DNA from: Dioscorea cayenensis subsp. rotundata | Lineage: Eukaryota; Streptophyta; Magnoliopsida; Dioscoreales; Dioscoreaceae | Length of the DNA stretch: 64,000 nucleotides | Assembly: GCF_009730915.1 (NCBI RefSeq) | Contig: NC_052476.1 | Location: forward strand, 744,001 to 808,000 | Direction: 5' to 3' | Shown: positions 24,711-36,059 of the stretch, piece by piece | Layout: every line of letters begins with the position of its first letter | How positions within the stretch are numbered: the stretch's first letter is position 1 | The notes under the pieces: generated by a model | What the model was told of the DNA's origin: nothing | Database searches by the model: none | The model's input: the letters and a program-made list of their open reading frames with translations, nothing else | Translations under genes and position numbers: made by a program

Positions 24711-25110
24711 TGTTTGATGGTTTGTTTAGTTAGCCCACGTATCAAACATGTTATCAATTCCTAGGAAAAATCAGGATACATGGATGATTAGTTAGCCCAT
24801 GCATCAACAATGGGATTTTTGAAGAAAAAGGGCTCTAAGAGCAAGAGCTAATTATTAAAAAAAAAAACAAAAACAAAAGAGTGGCCCAATAGGTATATAA
24901 ACAGTAAGAGTAATATAAAAGGAGAAAACAAAGAACACACTAAGATTCAACAACAAATCCATCATTGGATGGTTAGTTAGCCCATGCCACATTAATGGGT
25001 TTAGGGTTTAGATTGCATGGATGGTTAGTTAACCCATGCATCATAAATGGGTTTAATTAGGGTTTAGGTTGATTGATGGTTAGTTAGCCCATGTATCAAA
25101 CGAGTAGGCA
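24711..25110. repeat. Dispersed minirepeats 'ggttagttagcccatgcatc'
   Basis: Five spaced, imperfect copies of a motif around 'gatggttagttagcccatg' followed by 'catcaa..atggg', at about 24714, 24780, 24966, 25018 and 25073. Some are followed by telomere-like 'gggtttagggttta'. They lie just upstream of the isopropylmalate synthase fragment. Confidence 0.6.
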
Positions 25111-25515
25111 CAAATCTTATGAAATATTATGAGATAATTTAACTTTAAAAATAAAAAACCCCTCCAAATAACTACATTTCTTCTCTATATAAAGATATCA
25201 AGCTCTGAACACTTACTTGCATACTAAAAGTTCTTCAAGAACACAATATGACTTGCCTACAACTTCTCCACCACCTCCACCATATTTTCTTCTTCATTAA
25301 ATGGTTGCATTTCCAAGCGAGATGAACATAGTGGTACAATTTGCTAATTACTTCCATTATTATATATTTAGCAACTTCTTCTTTATAGAAATAATTTGTT
25401 TAAAGTTTATTAATTGGGAGCACTGAAAATAGGGAGCTGAGGCTGGAGCAAGGCAATTAGAGGTCACAATAAATAGGATTGGAGAGAGAGACGGAAATGC
25501 AACACTTGAAGAGGT

Positions 25516-25548
25516 GTTCTATTCTATTCTATTCTATTCTATTCTATT
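25516..25548. repeat. (TCTAT)n microsatellite
   Basis: About six pentanucleotide units immediately after the first exon of the isopropylmalate synthase fragment. Confidence 0.9.
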
Positions 25549-25837
25549 CATGTTTTAATAAATAATTAAATAAATGTGTACTCTAATTCTTTGTAGGTTG
25601 TGATGGCAATCAAGTGTAGAAGGGAATTGCTAGGACTTAATATAGGCATTGATACTAAATACATTGTTGCAGCAAGCAAAATGGTACTACCCTCCATCAT
25701 TATTTCATAATATATATATATTGGAATAACTCAGGTGAAGTGTCAACTGTGTAGTTCCTGTAGTTTTCAATAGAATGTTTACTACTATTTCAATAATGAC
25801 TAAAGCAAGCAGAGTTGTGGTGGGTTCATGGTTTATA

Positions 25838-25841
<4 letters not shown>

Positions 25842-25872
<31 letters not shown>
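25842..25872. repeat. (TA)n microsatellite
   Basis: Perfect TA tract in an intron of the isopropylmalate synthase fragment. Confidence 0.95.
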
Positions 25873-25879
<7 letters not shown>

Positions 25880-26380
25880 TGGAGACATACTGTAATTAAT
25901 GATATTATTGAAATATATACGAACTACACTTCTTCCACCTCAGCTAATTAAGTCAATCCTTTTCTCTTTATATATATAGATATATATAGTTGTATGTAAA
26001 TATTGATGAGTGTTATGTCTTATGATATTTATTTGTTAGTTTTTTTTAATCAATTATTATTGTTGGTGTAGGTTGCGGAGTTCACCGGCTTATATGTGCA
26101 ACCACATAAAGCTATTGTTGGAGTTAATGCTTTCGCCCACGAAAGCGGCATTCGTCAGGTGTGTATATATATATATATATATTATGCATTAAATATAATA
26201 TATATTGATTATTAAAAATAAAATAAATAAAAAATTATTGACAATAATTACTAACTAAAAAAATTTATTATTTTTGTAGAATTTTTCTGATGATGATATT
26301 GAAGCACTTGTTGGAAATAAAAATGGTCATTTAAAAATAATATGGTCACTTGGTGATATTCAAGTCCTAATGTATAACTT

Positions 26381-26819
26381 GGCAGATGAACAGATCTCTC
26401 ATGGTAAATAAAATCAATTTATAACTTTAATATTTGAGAAAAATTAATTCTTCATTTATAATCTTTTATAAATTTTATTTTCACAGAAAGACTAAGAATA
26501 CGATGGAATTATAAGTTATATTCAACAGCAGGGTGATTGTTCAGCTTGTTGGGCTTTCAGGTGATTGATATTACTTAATTAATTAATTATTTAGAATAAC
26601 AAATTAAATTATGAAATTAAAAAAAAAAATAACTACAATATACACATGAAATGCAGTGCCGAAGGAGCAATTGAAGCAGCAAAAAGTATAATGTTAAAGA
26701 TTTACTATCAGTACTGTCTCTGTGCGACTACTCAAAGATTGCTCATTGCTCTACTAAAAACAGAGGATGCACAAGTGGATGCCCAGCTGCAGCTCTGCAA
26801 CAGAATGGTGCCATCAACA

Positions 26820-26858
<39 letters not shown>

Positions 26859-26860
26859 TA
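26381..26860 (+). pseudogene. Papain-family relic, exons 4-5 of the 31613 type
   Basis: Aligns with 32241-32700 of the second protease gene: the intron before exon 4 ('ataaattttattttcacag'), exon 4 ('cagcagggtgattgttcagc', 'ttgttgggctttcag'), the following GT intron and exon 5 ('ggagcaattgaagcagc'). The catalytic region would have read DCSACWAF, closer to the usual GSCWAF than the FACWAF of the intact gene. Frame is lost in both exons. It ends in a (TA)n tract near 26820-26856. Confidence 0.85.
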
Positions 26861-26934
26861 TTCCTACAGTTAATGAAGCTAGATTTCTATCTAGTTGTTG
26901 AATGATTAGCCACTGATTAAATAGTAATTGAAAA

Positions 26935-27085
26935 TTGATTAAGCCGGCCTTGACAGTGATGTCTTTTGGATTAAAATGTACATGAACCTTCTTGGCTTGT
27001 GTAAGGATACAAATTGTCTGTCTTGATGCCACCTTTGTCTCTAACATTCATAAGAGGTATACCATGCATTCCACTGTAATGTTAT
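26935..27085 (-). pseudogene. Inverted papain-family fragment
   Basis: On the minus strand this reads VRDKGGIKTDNLYPYTSQEG then SCTFNPKDITVKAG, the papain-family segment around GGIxTxxxYPYT. It resembles RNGGINSDPSYPYTGTEG in the gene at 31613-33393. It is oriented opposite to the relic just before it, so an inversion or independent insertion happened here. Only one exon piece is recognisable. Confidence 0.75.
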
Positions 27086-27317
27086 GTTAATGTAATGGTT
27101 GTTAATTAATTCAGTTAATAAACTCTTACTGTGGTTTTGATCTTCTGCTTTATATGCATGCAATCAATTATTTCTCTCCATCATTCATCTCTAATTATAA
27201 AATAATAATAGTCCAAACAAACATTTGAATATGCTTGTTATATTATGTTATATAATGTTAGTTTTCCATGAATTTGTCCCCAAATAATGAAAGCAATGTA
27301 TGTATACTTATATACAT

Positions 27318-27355
<38 letters not shown>

Positions 27356-27576
27356 CTACGTGTGCGTTACGTTACAATGGCATAGTTATAATTAATTAAT
27401 ACAGAAGTAATTAAGTGGCTAATTAACCTTAATTTGGTAACTATCCATTTCTACGTGCATGAGAAGGCACTCACTCCATGCAAGACTTCATTCTTTCTCT
27501 ATTTGTCCGTTCTCTAATCAATACTCTATTTAAATGTCCACACTTGTTCATCTTCTCCATCACCAAAATTAACAAG

Positions 27577-27729
27577 ATGGCAAGCCTTGTTCATCTCCTT
27601 CTCATGACCATCACTCTCTTCACCATTTCAGCCATCTCTTCTTCAAGCCCTATGGCTACCAAGGACTACATCCTTTCCACTCTTGGCCACACTCATGACT
27701 CCATTACTTTTGCTAGATTTGCTCAAAGG

Positions 27730-27760
<31 letters not shown>

Positions 27761-29248
27761 ACTAAGCATTGTATATATAATTAATCAATATTGTTAGTTC
27801 TATAGTTGTATTTATTTATATTTTTACTAATAATAGGTATGGAAAGAGGTATGAATCAGTGGAGGAGATAAACAAAAGGTTTGGTCTGTTCATGGATAAT
27901 CTCAACATAATCAGGTCCACAAATAAGAAGGGACTTTCATACAAACTTGGAATTAACAGTATGATTTCTCATTCTCAATAAAGATTTTTTTTTTTATATA
28001 TATAAATCTATATATATGTATACAAGCATGTATGTATTTTCATTTTGGATTCAGAATTTACTGATATGAGCTGGGAAGAATTCCGATCAAACAAGCTTGG
28101 TGCTGCGCAGAATTGTTCGGCAACTCTCAAAGGCAATCACAAACTCACTGATGCACCAATTCCCCAAACGGTACTAAATAAAAGTCATGCATGAACACAT
28201 TAATCTGCAGAAATTTTTTTTTCAGAAAATTAAGAATGTAGAAATGCATGCATGATTTTAATTTGTTGTTGTAGAGAGATTGGAGAAAAGAAGGAATTGT
28301 GAGTCCTGTTAAAGATCAAGGTGAATGTGGATCATGCTGGACTTTCAGTGCAACAGGAGCACTAGAAGCAGCACACTGCCAAGCAACAGGAAAGAACATT
28401 ACTCTTTCTGAACAACAACTTGTGGACTGTGCTCAAGCCTTCAATAACAATGGATGCCAAGGAGGATTACCTTCTCAAGCTTTTCAGTATGTTAAGTACA
28501 ATGGTGGTCTTGACACTGAAAAATCATACCCTTACAAAGAAACTGATGGCACTTGCAGCTACAAATCTGAAAATATTGGTGTCAAAGTTATAAACACAGT
28601 TAACATCACCATGGTATGAACAATCAATCAATCAATTAGTTAATACTTTTGTGTTTGTGTGTATCTATCCATCTATCTATCTATATAATATATATATATA
28701 TATATATGATTTGAAATTCATTGTTGATTTGAGATAGGATGCTGAAGATGAACTAAAGCATGCAGTTGGAGTTGTTAGGCCAGTGAGTATTGCATTTGAA
28801 GTGGTGCAGAGTTTCATGTCTTATAAAAGTGGTGTGTACTCTAGTGACACATGTGGAAGTTCTCCAATGGTGAGATTATTATAATTAACTAAGTAGTGTT
28901 TTAATTAAGTATTAATTAGAAATTTTAAATTATAATTAGCATTTATTAATTAATGTGCATTTGTTTGTAGGATGTGAATCATGCTGTTCTTGCTGTTGGT
29001 TATGGAGTTGAGAAGGGTGTACCTTATTGGCTTATTAAGAATTCATGGGGAACTGAATGGGGTATGGATGGTTATTTCAAGATGGAACTGGGGAAGAACA
29101 TGTGTGGTTAGTTCGTTAATCTCATTAATTACGGGCACTAATTATCTGTTTAATTGATTTAATTAATATCGCTAAGAATTGATCATGAAGTGATTTTTTT
29201 ATTGTAGGTGTGGCTACTTGTGCTTCCTACCCAGTTGTTTCTGCATAA
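27577..29248 (+). CDS. Aleurain-like (cathepsin H-like) cysteine protease
   Basis: Seven exons: 27577-27728, 27837-27958, 28055-28170, 28275-28613, 28738-28869, 28971-29106 and 29208-29248. All are GT-AG and in phase, giving 345 residues. A signal peptide ([15 protein letters not shown]...) precedes an I29 inhibitory propeptide ([42 protein letters not shown]) and the C1A domain starting near [12 protein letters not shown]. Catalytic residues: Gln and Cys in [10 protein letters not shown], His in [11 protein letters not shown] and Asn in LIKNSWG. The [12 protein letters not shown] and CASYPVV segments are typical of aleurain. The product should enter the secretory route to the vacuole and act as an aminopeptidase/endopeptidase after propeptide removal. 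The NPIR vacuolar signal of classical aleurain is not preserved (SSSPMATK instead). No intron splits WTF/S here, unlike the gene at 31613. TATA-like tatttaaat lies near 27525. Confidence 0.95.
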
Positions 29249-31320
29249 CCAGTAATGTGAATTAATGAGCACTGATTAAATGCTCTATTATTATTATTAT
29301 GATGATGATGATGATGTTGGAATTAATGTAAATATCTGAAAGTGAATGTATGAGTCAGAGTCCTTTCAAAGAATGAAGCTTCACTTCTGGTGGACTTTGT
29401 ACCCTTCTTATGTTTGTTCTATTATTTTCAATGAAGTGGTGGTTTATTTAAATTTTTTTTTTAAAAGGTTTATATCAAGTCATCACTTGCTCTTAAATTA
29501 AATGCAAAATTTTCATTATTAATAATTCTCGTTGTATTTTTAACTTTTATGATAACTTCTAATGCTCGACATTTTTGAAGGATTTTCTTGTATGTAATAA
29601 TAAATAAATAATGAAAGATGTCTTTTAATAAATAGAATTCTCATCATAAAATTAATTTTGGTTAATAAAACTGATTTATTATTAATAAATTAACTCATTA
29701 AAGTATTGAAATTTTAGATCTTCTGCGTCTTTATTCAATAAATCAGTGGTTCATTCATTTTATTAAAAAAAAAAAAAATTTAAGATACGAGAAATAGCTT
29801 AGAAACCTCAGCCAACCAGGGTTGGACTCCTTTCTATGATATTATTGATAATTTAATCCTTGTATGAGTGTCCTAGCTTGGTCTCATTTCTAGCAGTGCA
29901 TCTTCATCTCTCCACTCAATAATACAATAACAATAATTTGGACAATAATCAATGTGAAGCCTTAGGAATAGGTACAAAACCTTTGGCCACTATCCCAATA
30001 ACCAAATAATAATGTATTTGACTTCTATATGGGAAGTAAAAACATTGGACCATGCGGGTGATGGAGGTAAACAAATTGTTCATTTAAATTGAAAGCTTGA
30101 ATGGTATGATGGAACACCTGTGTTACGTTATTGGGTAGTTTACATTTGAAAATTAGTTGATTAGGCAAGTGTCAGTCTGGAGGGAAATAAAGTCTGATCA
30201 TGGATAATTGATCAGTTTATTTTGTTTTGTTTTATTACATTGTTTATTTTCAAAGTTTACTGATCAATAGAAAAATCAAACATATTTTTATTAATTTAGC
30301 ATGTTTCTTTATATTCATTTGTATTATATTTTTAGTTTAATAATTTATTAAATATTAAGATCTTATCCATAAACTCATTATCAGTGCAAGTGATTTATCA
30401 ATTTTTCATTAAAAAAATTATTAGTTTTTTTTTTATAAACCGTGGCAAGGCCTCATAAAAAAATGTCAAAAGAACAAGTAGGTACATGCATTAATAAAGG
30501 TGGAAATTTATCATATGGGGCAAGGGTCACATAAGACACAATTAGGGCCTTGGATTAGAACATAAAAAATTAGAATTTTTTTTTAATAACAAATAAGGAA
30601 GCAAATCAAGTGATATTGGGCTTTAAAAAACATTGGCGATTCTGCAATATATATCAAATGGCCAAGTAAATGTTCTTCAAAAAGTTTAAAAATAAAAGAA
30701 TAAGTATTATGTCATCATTATATATATACATCCACAAAATATGTGGATTTAATAAGAAAATTATAAATTTTATAAACAAAATTTTGCCTTCATAAAAAAT
30801 TAGGAAAAAGTCAGAACTCTAATAACTAAATGGTAACCCATCAAAAATTAGGAAAAAAGTCAGAACTCTAATAACTAAATGGTAACCCACTTGATTCGAT
30901 ACAAAAATTTAGGATTAACAATAATATATATAGTAAGGTTTAATCACCATACATGAGCCAAAAGTGAATTACAAATTTTTATAAAAATAACTTTTGTCAT
31001 GATCCTGCAATATTTGTTTAATTTATAATTATTTTTAAATTTACAGTGACTCAGTGAGTAGTGACTAAAATATGAAGTTTATAAGTGTATTTGTTAAAAA
31101 GAATAATCAAACATATTTATATAGACATCACTTACGTACCCATTAGATTTCTTTTAAAAATTATTAATTTTCATATAAAATAAATGAAAACAAAATCTGT
31201 CAAACAATAGTAAGGGTAATCGTTAGGTAAATCACACTAAATTTATGATAGATGGTTATTAGCTAGCACACTTATTAAACTAGAAATTTTATACTACTAA
31301 TACCACCAACCTAATTTTTA
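29249..31320. other. Intergenic between the two protease genes
   Basis: The first ~470 bases (29281-29720, presumed 3' UTR and flank) are duplicated, diverged, at 37900-38640. An approximately 48-base sequence is tandemly repeated at 30794-30841 and 30843-30890 ('gtcagaactctaataactaa'). The rest is AT-rich with no gene seen. Confidence 0.6.
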
Positions 31321-31327
31321 ATTTGTT

Positions 31328-31492
31328 ATCCATGCAAACCACATGCAAACCATCTTCTTCATATAAATGTAGAAATTAGGTTATCCATGCAAACCACAAG
31401 CATGCAAACCATCTTCTTCATATGAATGTAAAAATTAGGTTATCCATGCAAACCAAATGCATGCAAACCATCTTCTTTATATGAATGTGTTA
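31328..31492 (+). promoter_or_regulatory. Triple promoter repeat with RY (CATGCA) motifs
   Basis: Three tandem units of about 55-62 bases, each with 'ttatccatgcaaacca', a second 'catgcaaaccatcttctt' and 'catat.aatgt.'. They give about six CATGCA elements, 120-285 bases before the ATG at 31613. RY motifs bind B3 factors of the ABI3/FUS3/LEC2 group and drive seed expression, so a seed-linked role for the protease is a reasonable inference. Confidence 0.65.
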
Positions 31493-31612
31493 GGCTCTCA
31501 ACATTTTCAAACTAATCTGGTGTTCTTCGCACTTTGTTTTGTTCATTTTGTTTGAGTTCCCTTTTTAGCTGTTCTATTAGTTCTACTTGAAGAACATTCA
31601 ACAGCACACAGC

Positions 31613-33393
31613 ATGATGACGCGTATGTTTCATCTCCTACTCCTGATCATCATAGTCCGCAGCATTGCATGTTCTTCTTCCTCAACCCGGCCTAGCACAA
31701 TCAAGAGCCTCATCCTTGCTACTCTAGGACGCTCAAATGACTCACTGACTTTCGCTGATTTCGCTCAAAGGTGTGTGCGTCTATATATGTATATATAAGC
31801 TTTAGATAATGAAAATAATTAATATAAGTGTGTTTTTTTATTTATTTATTTTATTTTCCAATGATAGTTATGAAAAGCAATATAAATCAGCAGAAGAGAT
31901 ACACAAAAGATTTGGCATCTTCATGGATAATTTCCATAGAATCAGATCCACAAATAAGAAAGGTCTTCGTTTCACAGTAGGAATCAATGGTGAGGCTTAT
32001 TCTTAATTGTTCTTAAAATATTACAATTGATTCTTGTTTTAGAATAAACTAGTTATTTAATAATTATAAAATCTTTATATATATATGTGTGTGTGCTAAT
32101 TAACTTATATACCTGTGTGGTTTGAAACTCAATCAGAATTCACAGACATGAGCTTCGATGAATTTAAGTCTAAAAGACTTATTGAATGGAATACCTCAGT
32201 GCCTTTGGCTAATAGAACCAGGATTTATAACTTGACTGACGCAGTAGCTCCTCTGATGGTAGATTAAACCAATCTATAATTTTAATATTTGAAAAAAATT
32301 AATTCTGTACTTATAATAATCTTTATAAATTTTATTTTCACAGAAAGACTGGAGAAATGATGGAATTATAAGTCCTGTTCGACAGCAGGGTGATTGTTTT
32401 GCTTGTTGGGCTTTCAGGTGATGGTATTAATTAACTAATTAATTAATTAAAGTAACAAGTTAAGTTAAATTATGAAATTAATAATAAAAAAAAAATTACT
32501 ACAACATATGCATGAAATCCAGCGCTGCAGGAGCAATAGAAGCAGCAAAAAATAAATTGGAAAACCAGACGGTCACTGTCTCTGTGCGGCAACTAGTAGA
32601 TTGCTCTACTGCAGACGGTGGATGTGAAGGTGGAAGGACAGATAGTGCTTTTTTATATGTTGCACGGAATGGTGGCATCAACAGTGATCCATCCTATCCT
32701 TACACAGGCACAGAGGGCACTTGCAGCTTTGACCCAAATCACATTGCTGCCAAGGTCACTGGTGTAGAATGGGTCCATTATGTGAGTAGAAAACCGTACA
32801 TATATGTTATTAAGTTTCTCTGTGTGTGCATGTGAGAAAGAGATAAATTTTGTTTTTAACCTATGTATGTTTGAATGCACGTCACGTGTATATTAATTGT
32901 GCAGGGTGACGAAGAAGACCTGGAGAAGGTAGTGGGCCTTATAGGGCCAGTCAGTGTTGGGATTCAAGCAGAAGGAGACTTCCTGGACTACAAGGGTGGA
33001 ATTTATCGCACTACTTCTTGTGGAGATCCAGGAGTAATTATTATTTACTGTGCTTGTGTTTCTTTTGTTTTAATTATTAAAAATATATATATATATATTT
33101 GTGAAGCTTATTGTTTAATTGTTGTTCCTCTTATGTAGAAGCTGAACCATGCGATGCTAGTTGTGGGGTATGGGCTTGATTATTTTGATGATCAACCATA
33201 CTGGATATTGAAGAACTCATGGGGAGATGGCTGGGGAGTGGGCGGATATTTATTTATGGAAAAAGGAACAAATATGTGCGGTGAGTTAATTATTTATGAT
33301 GAACAAATTGTTATTCAGATTATAATATTTAAATATCTTGATTAATTTGATGCAGGTGTGGCTTATGTGGCTAATTTTCCTACCGTTGAATGA
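31613..33393 (+). CDS. Papain-family cysteine protease with unusual active-site lead-in
   Basis: Eight exons: 31613-31770, 31868-31989, 32137-32258, 32344-32417, 32523-32781, 32905-33033, 33139-33280 and 33356-33393; all in phase, 347 residues. A signal peptide and Ser-rich linker precede an I29 propeptide like that of the 27577 gene (LTFADFAQ, IHKRFGIFMDNFHRIRSTN, FTDMSFDEF). The mature domain (KDWRNDGIISPVRQQGDC) has the oxyanion Gln and catalytic Cys, but the invariant Gly-Ser before the Cys is Phe-Ala (CFACWAF). His (LNHAMLVVGYG) and Asn (WILKNSWGDGWG) are present. The middle (TVSVRQLVDCSTADGGCEGG, YPYTGTEGTCSF) looks more like general papain/SAG12-type proteases than aleurain. An alternative start is the next codon (ATG 31616). 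Probably active, perhaps with altered specificity; the Phe-Ala change could lower activity. Confidence 0.92.
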
Positions 33394-33853
33394 CTATGTA
33401 AATGAGTGAATTAAATTTTTCTTATGATCCAGAGTAGTCCTACTCTATTTGCTGGGCAAACTTGTGTCTCCAGACGGTAGCTTTATCCGGCCCAGTCTGT
33501 CTCCTTTACTCTTGTTTCTTTTATGTTTTGTACTATTTTTTTCTCTGTTTTTCTCATCTTTGGTAAGGATTAAGATTGTTGTTATCTTTAGACCCACTTG
33601 TTATTTTTTCTCCGTTGTACTTCTCTGTATTTTTTTTAAAAAAATAAATTAGTGGTTTACTCACTTTTTTTCCAAAAAAAAATGCATATTAAGTTTTTTT
33701 TAATGTTGTAGTCTTCACATTTAGTGGGTTTTTTGGACTTTTGTTCAAGTCTTTTATGTAATATTTATTATTTATTAATAAATTTATGTTTTATCTATTT
33801 TATTAAAAAATTTATTTTATATGTATTAAGCATGTTTTTTTTTACTTCTTAAT

Positions 33854-33894
<41 letters not shown>

Positions 33895-33915
33895 AGGATA
33901 AGTTATTTATCTTTT

Positions 33916-33952
<37 letters not shown>

Positions 33953-34077
33953 GATTAAACTTTAGCCAAGCAATTAAATAAGTATGGTGCAATCTATCAT
34001 GAATCATCTCTTATGAAATAATAATCTAAAAAAGAAAGATAGCAAGATTATAAAAAACACAAGCCACAATTCAATTC
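33394..34077. other. 3' flank of the second protease gene; microsatellites
   Basis: Includes 3' flank sequence ('tgttgtagtct', 'gttcaagtcttttatgtaat') that is found again at about 35186-35240 and 35397-35445. A (TA)n tract at about 33857-33892 and (TAA)n near 33920-33950 follow. No gene. Confidence 0.6.
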
Positions 34078-34334
34078 ACTACATTGCTCAATGTATATAT
34101 ATATATATATAATTTTTGAAACGTGACAATAAATTAAGATTACCCGTTTATCCACTTTAAAAAAAAACAATAAATAAGATAATTCGTGATATATATCCAA
34201 CCACATCTTAACTAAATCCTAACAAACAGAAGTTCTTAATAATTAACTTGATCGGTCCATTAACCAATTATATATTCAGCAGCAGTACTCATTCTTTTCC
34301 AACAATCTCCTTCATCAAAATTAACAAATTAAAG

Positions 34335-34982
34335 ATGGTGCGCCTTGTTCATCTCCTTCTTATCATCATCACTCTCTTCACTATTTCATGTGTCTCTTCT
34401 TCTTCTTCAAACCCTACTATGACAACCAAGGACTTCATCCTTGCCACTCTTGGCCACACTGATGATTCCCTTAATTTTGCTGAATTTGCTGAAAAGTGTG
34501 TATATATATATTTATAAGCTTTAGATATATAATGAATTGACGTTTGTTATATATATATGTAGTTGCAATTTTTTTATTTATACTATTATTATTATTATTA
34601 TTTTTCCTATGATAGGTATGGAAAGAGGTATGAATCAGTGGAGGAGATAAAGAAAAAGTTTGCTGTGTTCAAGGATCATCTCAAAGAAATCAAGTCCCAT
34701 AATGAGAAGGGATTAAGTTTCACACTTGGAATCAATGGTTATTAAAAGATTCCTCATTCTTTGTATATATTTTTATTTTTAAATATAGGTATGAATGCAT
34801 ATATTTTTTTATTTTTGTTTTCAGAATTTTCGGATATGACCTGGGAAGAATTCAAAGCAAAAAGGCTCAGATATAAATGTTGTGGGAAGAATCCAACCCA
34901 AAAATTAAGGCCCTTCAACTTCGATGAGTTTCAAAATAGATCAAGGCTTATCAACTTCCGAAGGCAACTACAAACTCACTGA
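34335..34982 (+). CDS. I29 propeptide-only gene, copy 1 (no protease domain)
   Basis: Three exons, 34335-34495, 34616-34737 and 34825-34982, in phase with GT-AG borders, giving 146 residues. Exons 1-2 and the start of exon 3 match the full proteases: signal peptide (MVRLVHLLLIIITLF), SSSSSNPTMTTK linker, and I29 fold with [36 protein letters not shown] and FSDMTWEEFKAKR. After that the frame runs through a novel tail (RYKCCGKNPTQKLRPF) and ends QLQTH-stop. No catalytic Cys, His or Asn exon follows, only scraps of a last exon at 35109-35314. The reading frame of the propeptide is clean across two introns. It is either a young pseudogene or a secreted or vacuolar stand-alone propeptide-type cysteine-protease inhibitor, as known for CTLA-2 and crammer in animals. 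Confidence 0.7.
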
Positions 34983-35108
34983 TTAATGCACCAACTCCAC
35001 AAACTCCACCAAATTAGAGTCATGCATGAATATATATATATGAAACTCACATGAATGTGCATGCATTAGTTTGTTTTTTTTTTTTTCTTCTTCTTCTTTT
35101 ATTTTCTT

Positions 35109-35314
35109 GAAGGATCATCTCAAAGAAACTCACCAAATTCGATGCAAGTGTGGCTTATGACATATTAAGCTTGTTTTTTTTTATGTTGTAGTCTCCATAT
35201 TTAGTGGCCTTTTGTGGACTCTTGTTCAAGTCTTTTATGTAATACTTATTTTTTTATTAATAACAATTTGATGCAAGTGTGACTTATATGGCTAATTTTC
35301 CTATCATTGAATGA
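35109..35314 (+). pseudogene. Scraps of exon 2 and two last-exon copies
   Basis: At 35109-35160 an 'aaggatcatctcaaagaaa' piece of exon 2 abuts 'gatgcaagtgtggcttatg', the start of the last exon. At 35267-35314 a fuller last exon recurs ('gatgcaagtgtgacttatat', 'ggctaattttcct', ending in TGA), matching 33349-33393. Between and after are copies of the 3' flank of the second protease gene. The catalytic exons are missing, so an internal deletion joined the propeptide part to the 3' end. Confidence 0.75.
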
Positions 35315-36059
35315 TTGTGTACGGGCGAATTAAATATTTCATATAAAAAATAATTGCATGTTAAGTTTGCTTTTATGTGATCGTTTTCTTTATATGTTGT
35401 AGTCTCCCTATTTTATGGTTTTTTTGGACTTCAAATCTTAATGTAATATTTATATTTTATTAATAAATTTATGATTTATTTATTTTATTAAAAAAATATT
35501 TGTATCTATACATGATTGCATGGCTTTATATGATATTTTTTTTTGGTTTTTTGTACTTCTTGCTTGCATGTTTTTATATATCTTCTAATTTAAGTTATTA
35601 ATCCAATTTTTTTAAAATAATCTATTCATACTATTAAAATAGATGTATAATCTCTTCCTAGAGTGATTCAAAGAACAATTTAAGTTTTTTTTATTATATT
35701 TAAGTTTTATTTATATTATTTATGACATTAATTATTAAAAAAATTTTAATTACATTTATTTATTTATGCAATAAATATCTATAAGACCTTTGAAATCCAA
35801 AATATATAATATACATGATATTACTTAAGAACCCTCCTCATAATTTTAAAAACTCTAATTAATGCATTGCTCAATATATCTGTATATAAATATATATATA
35901 TATATATTTAGAATTGAAACATAACTATAGATAAGATAATTTGTGATATATATCCAACCACATCTTAACTAATTCCTAACAAACAGAAGTTCTTAATAAC
36001 TCGATCGGTCCATTCATTCTTTTCCAACAATCTCCTTCATCAAAATTAACAAATTAAAG

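Larger units (their letters stand above)
25433..26411 (+). pseudogene. 2-isopropylmalate synthase fragment fused to a protease relic
   Basis: Four consecutive exons with valid GT-AG borders encode parts of the plastid leucine-biosynthesis enzyme: 25433-25513 ([15 protein letters not shown]), 25597-25683 ([13 protein letters not shown]), 26072-26158 ([20 protein letters not shown]) and 26280 onward (DDDIEALVG, IIWSLGDIQV). The first three are phase-0, in frame and still close to consensus, including the AHESGI segment that in full enzymes is followed by Q-D-G. The N-terminal barrel, the region between AHESGI and DDDIEAL, and the regulatory C-terminus are missing. The reading ends at TAA 26409-26411. 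From about 26381 the sequence turns into protease-gene homology, so this is a chimeric relic. A (TCTAT)n run lies in the first intron. A full gene copy must exist elsewhere. Confidence 0.85.
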
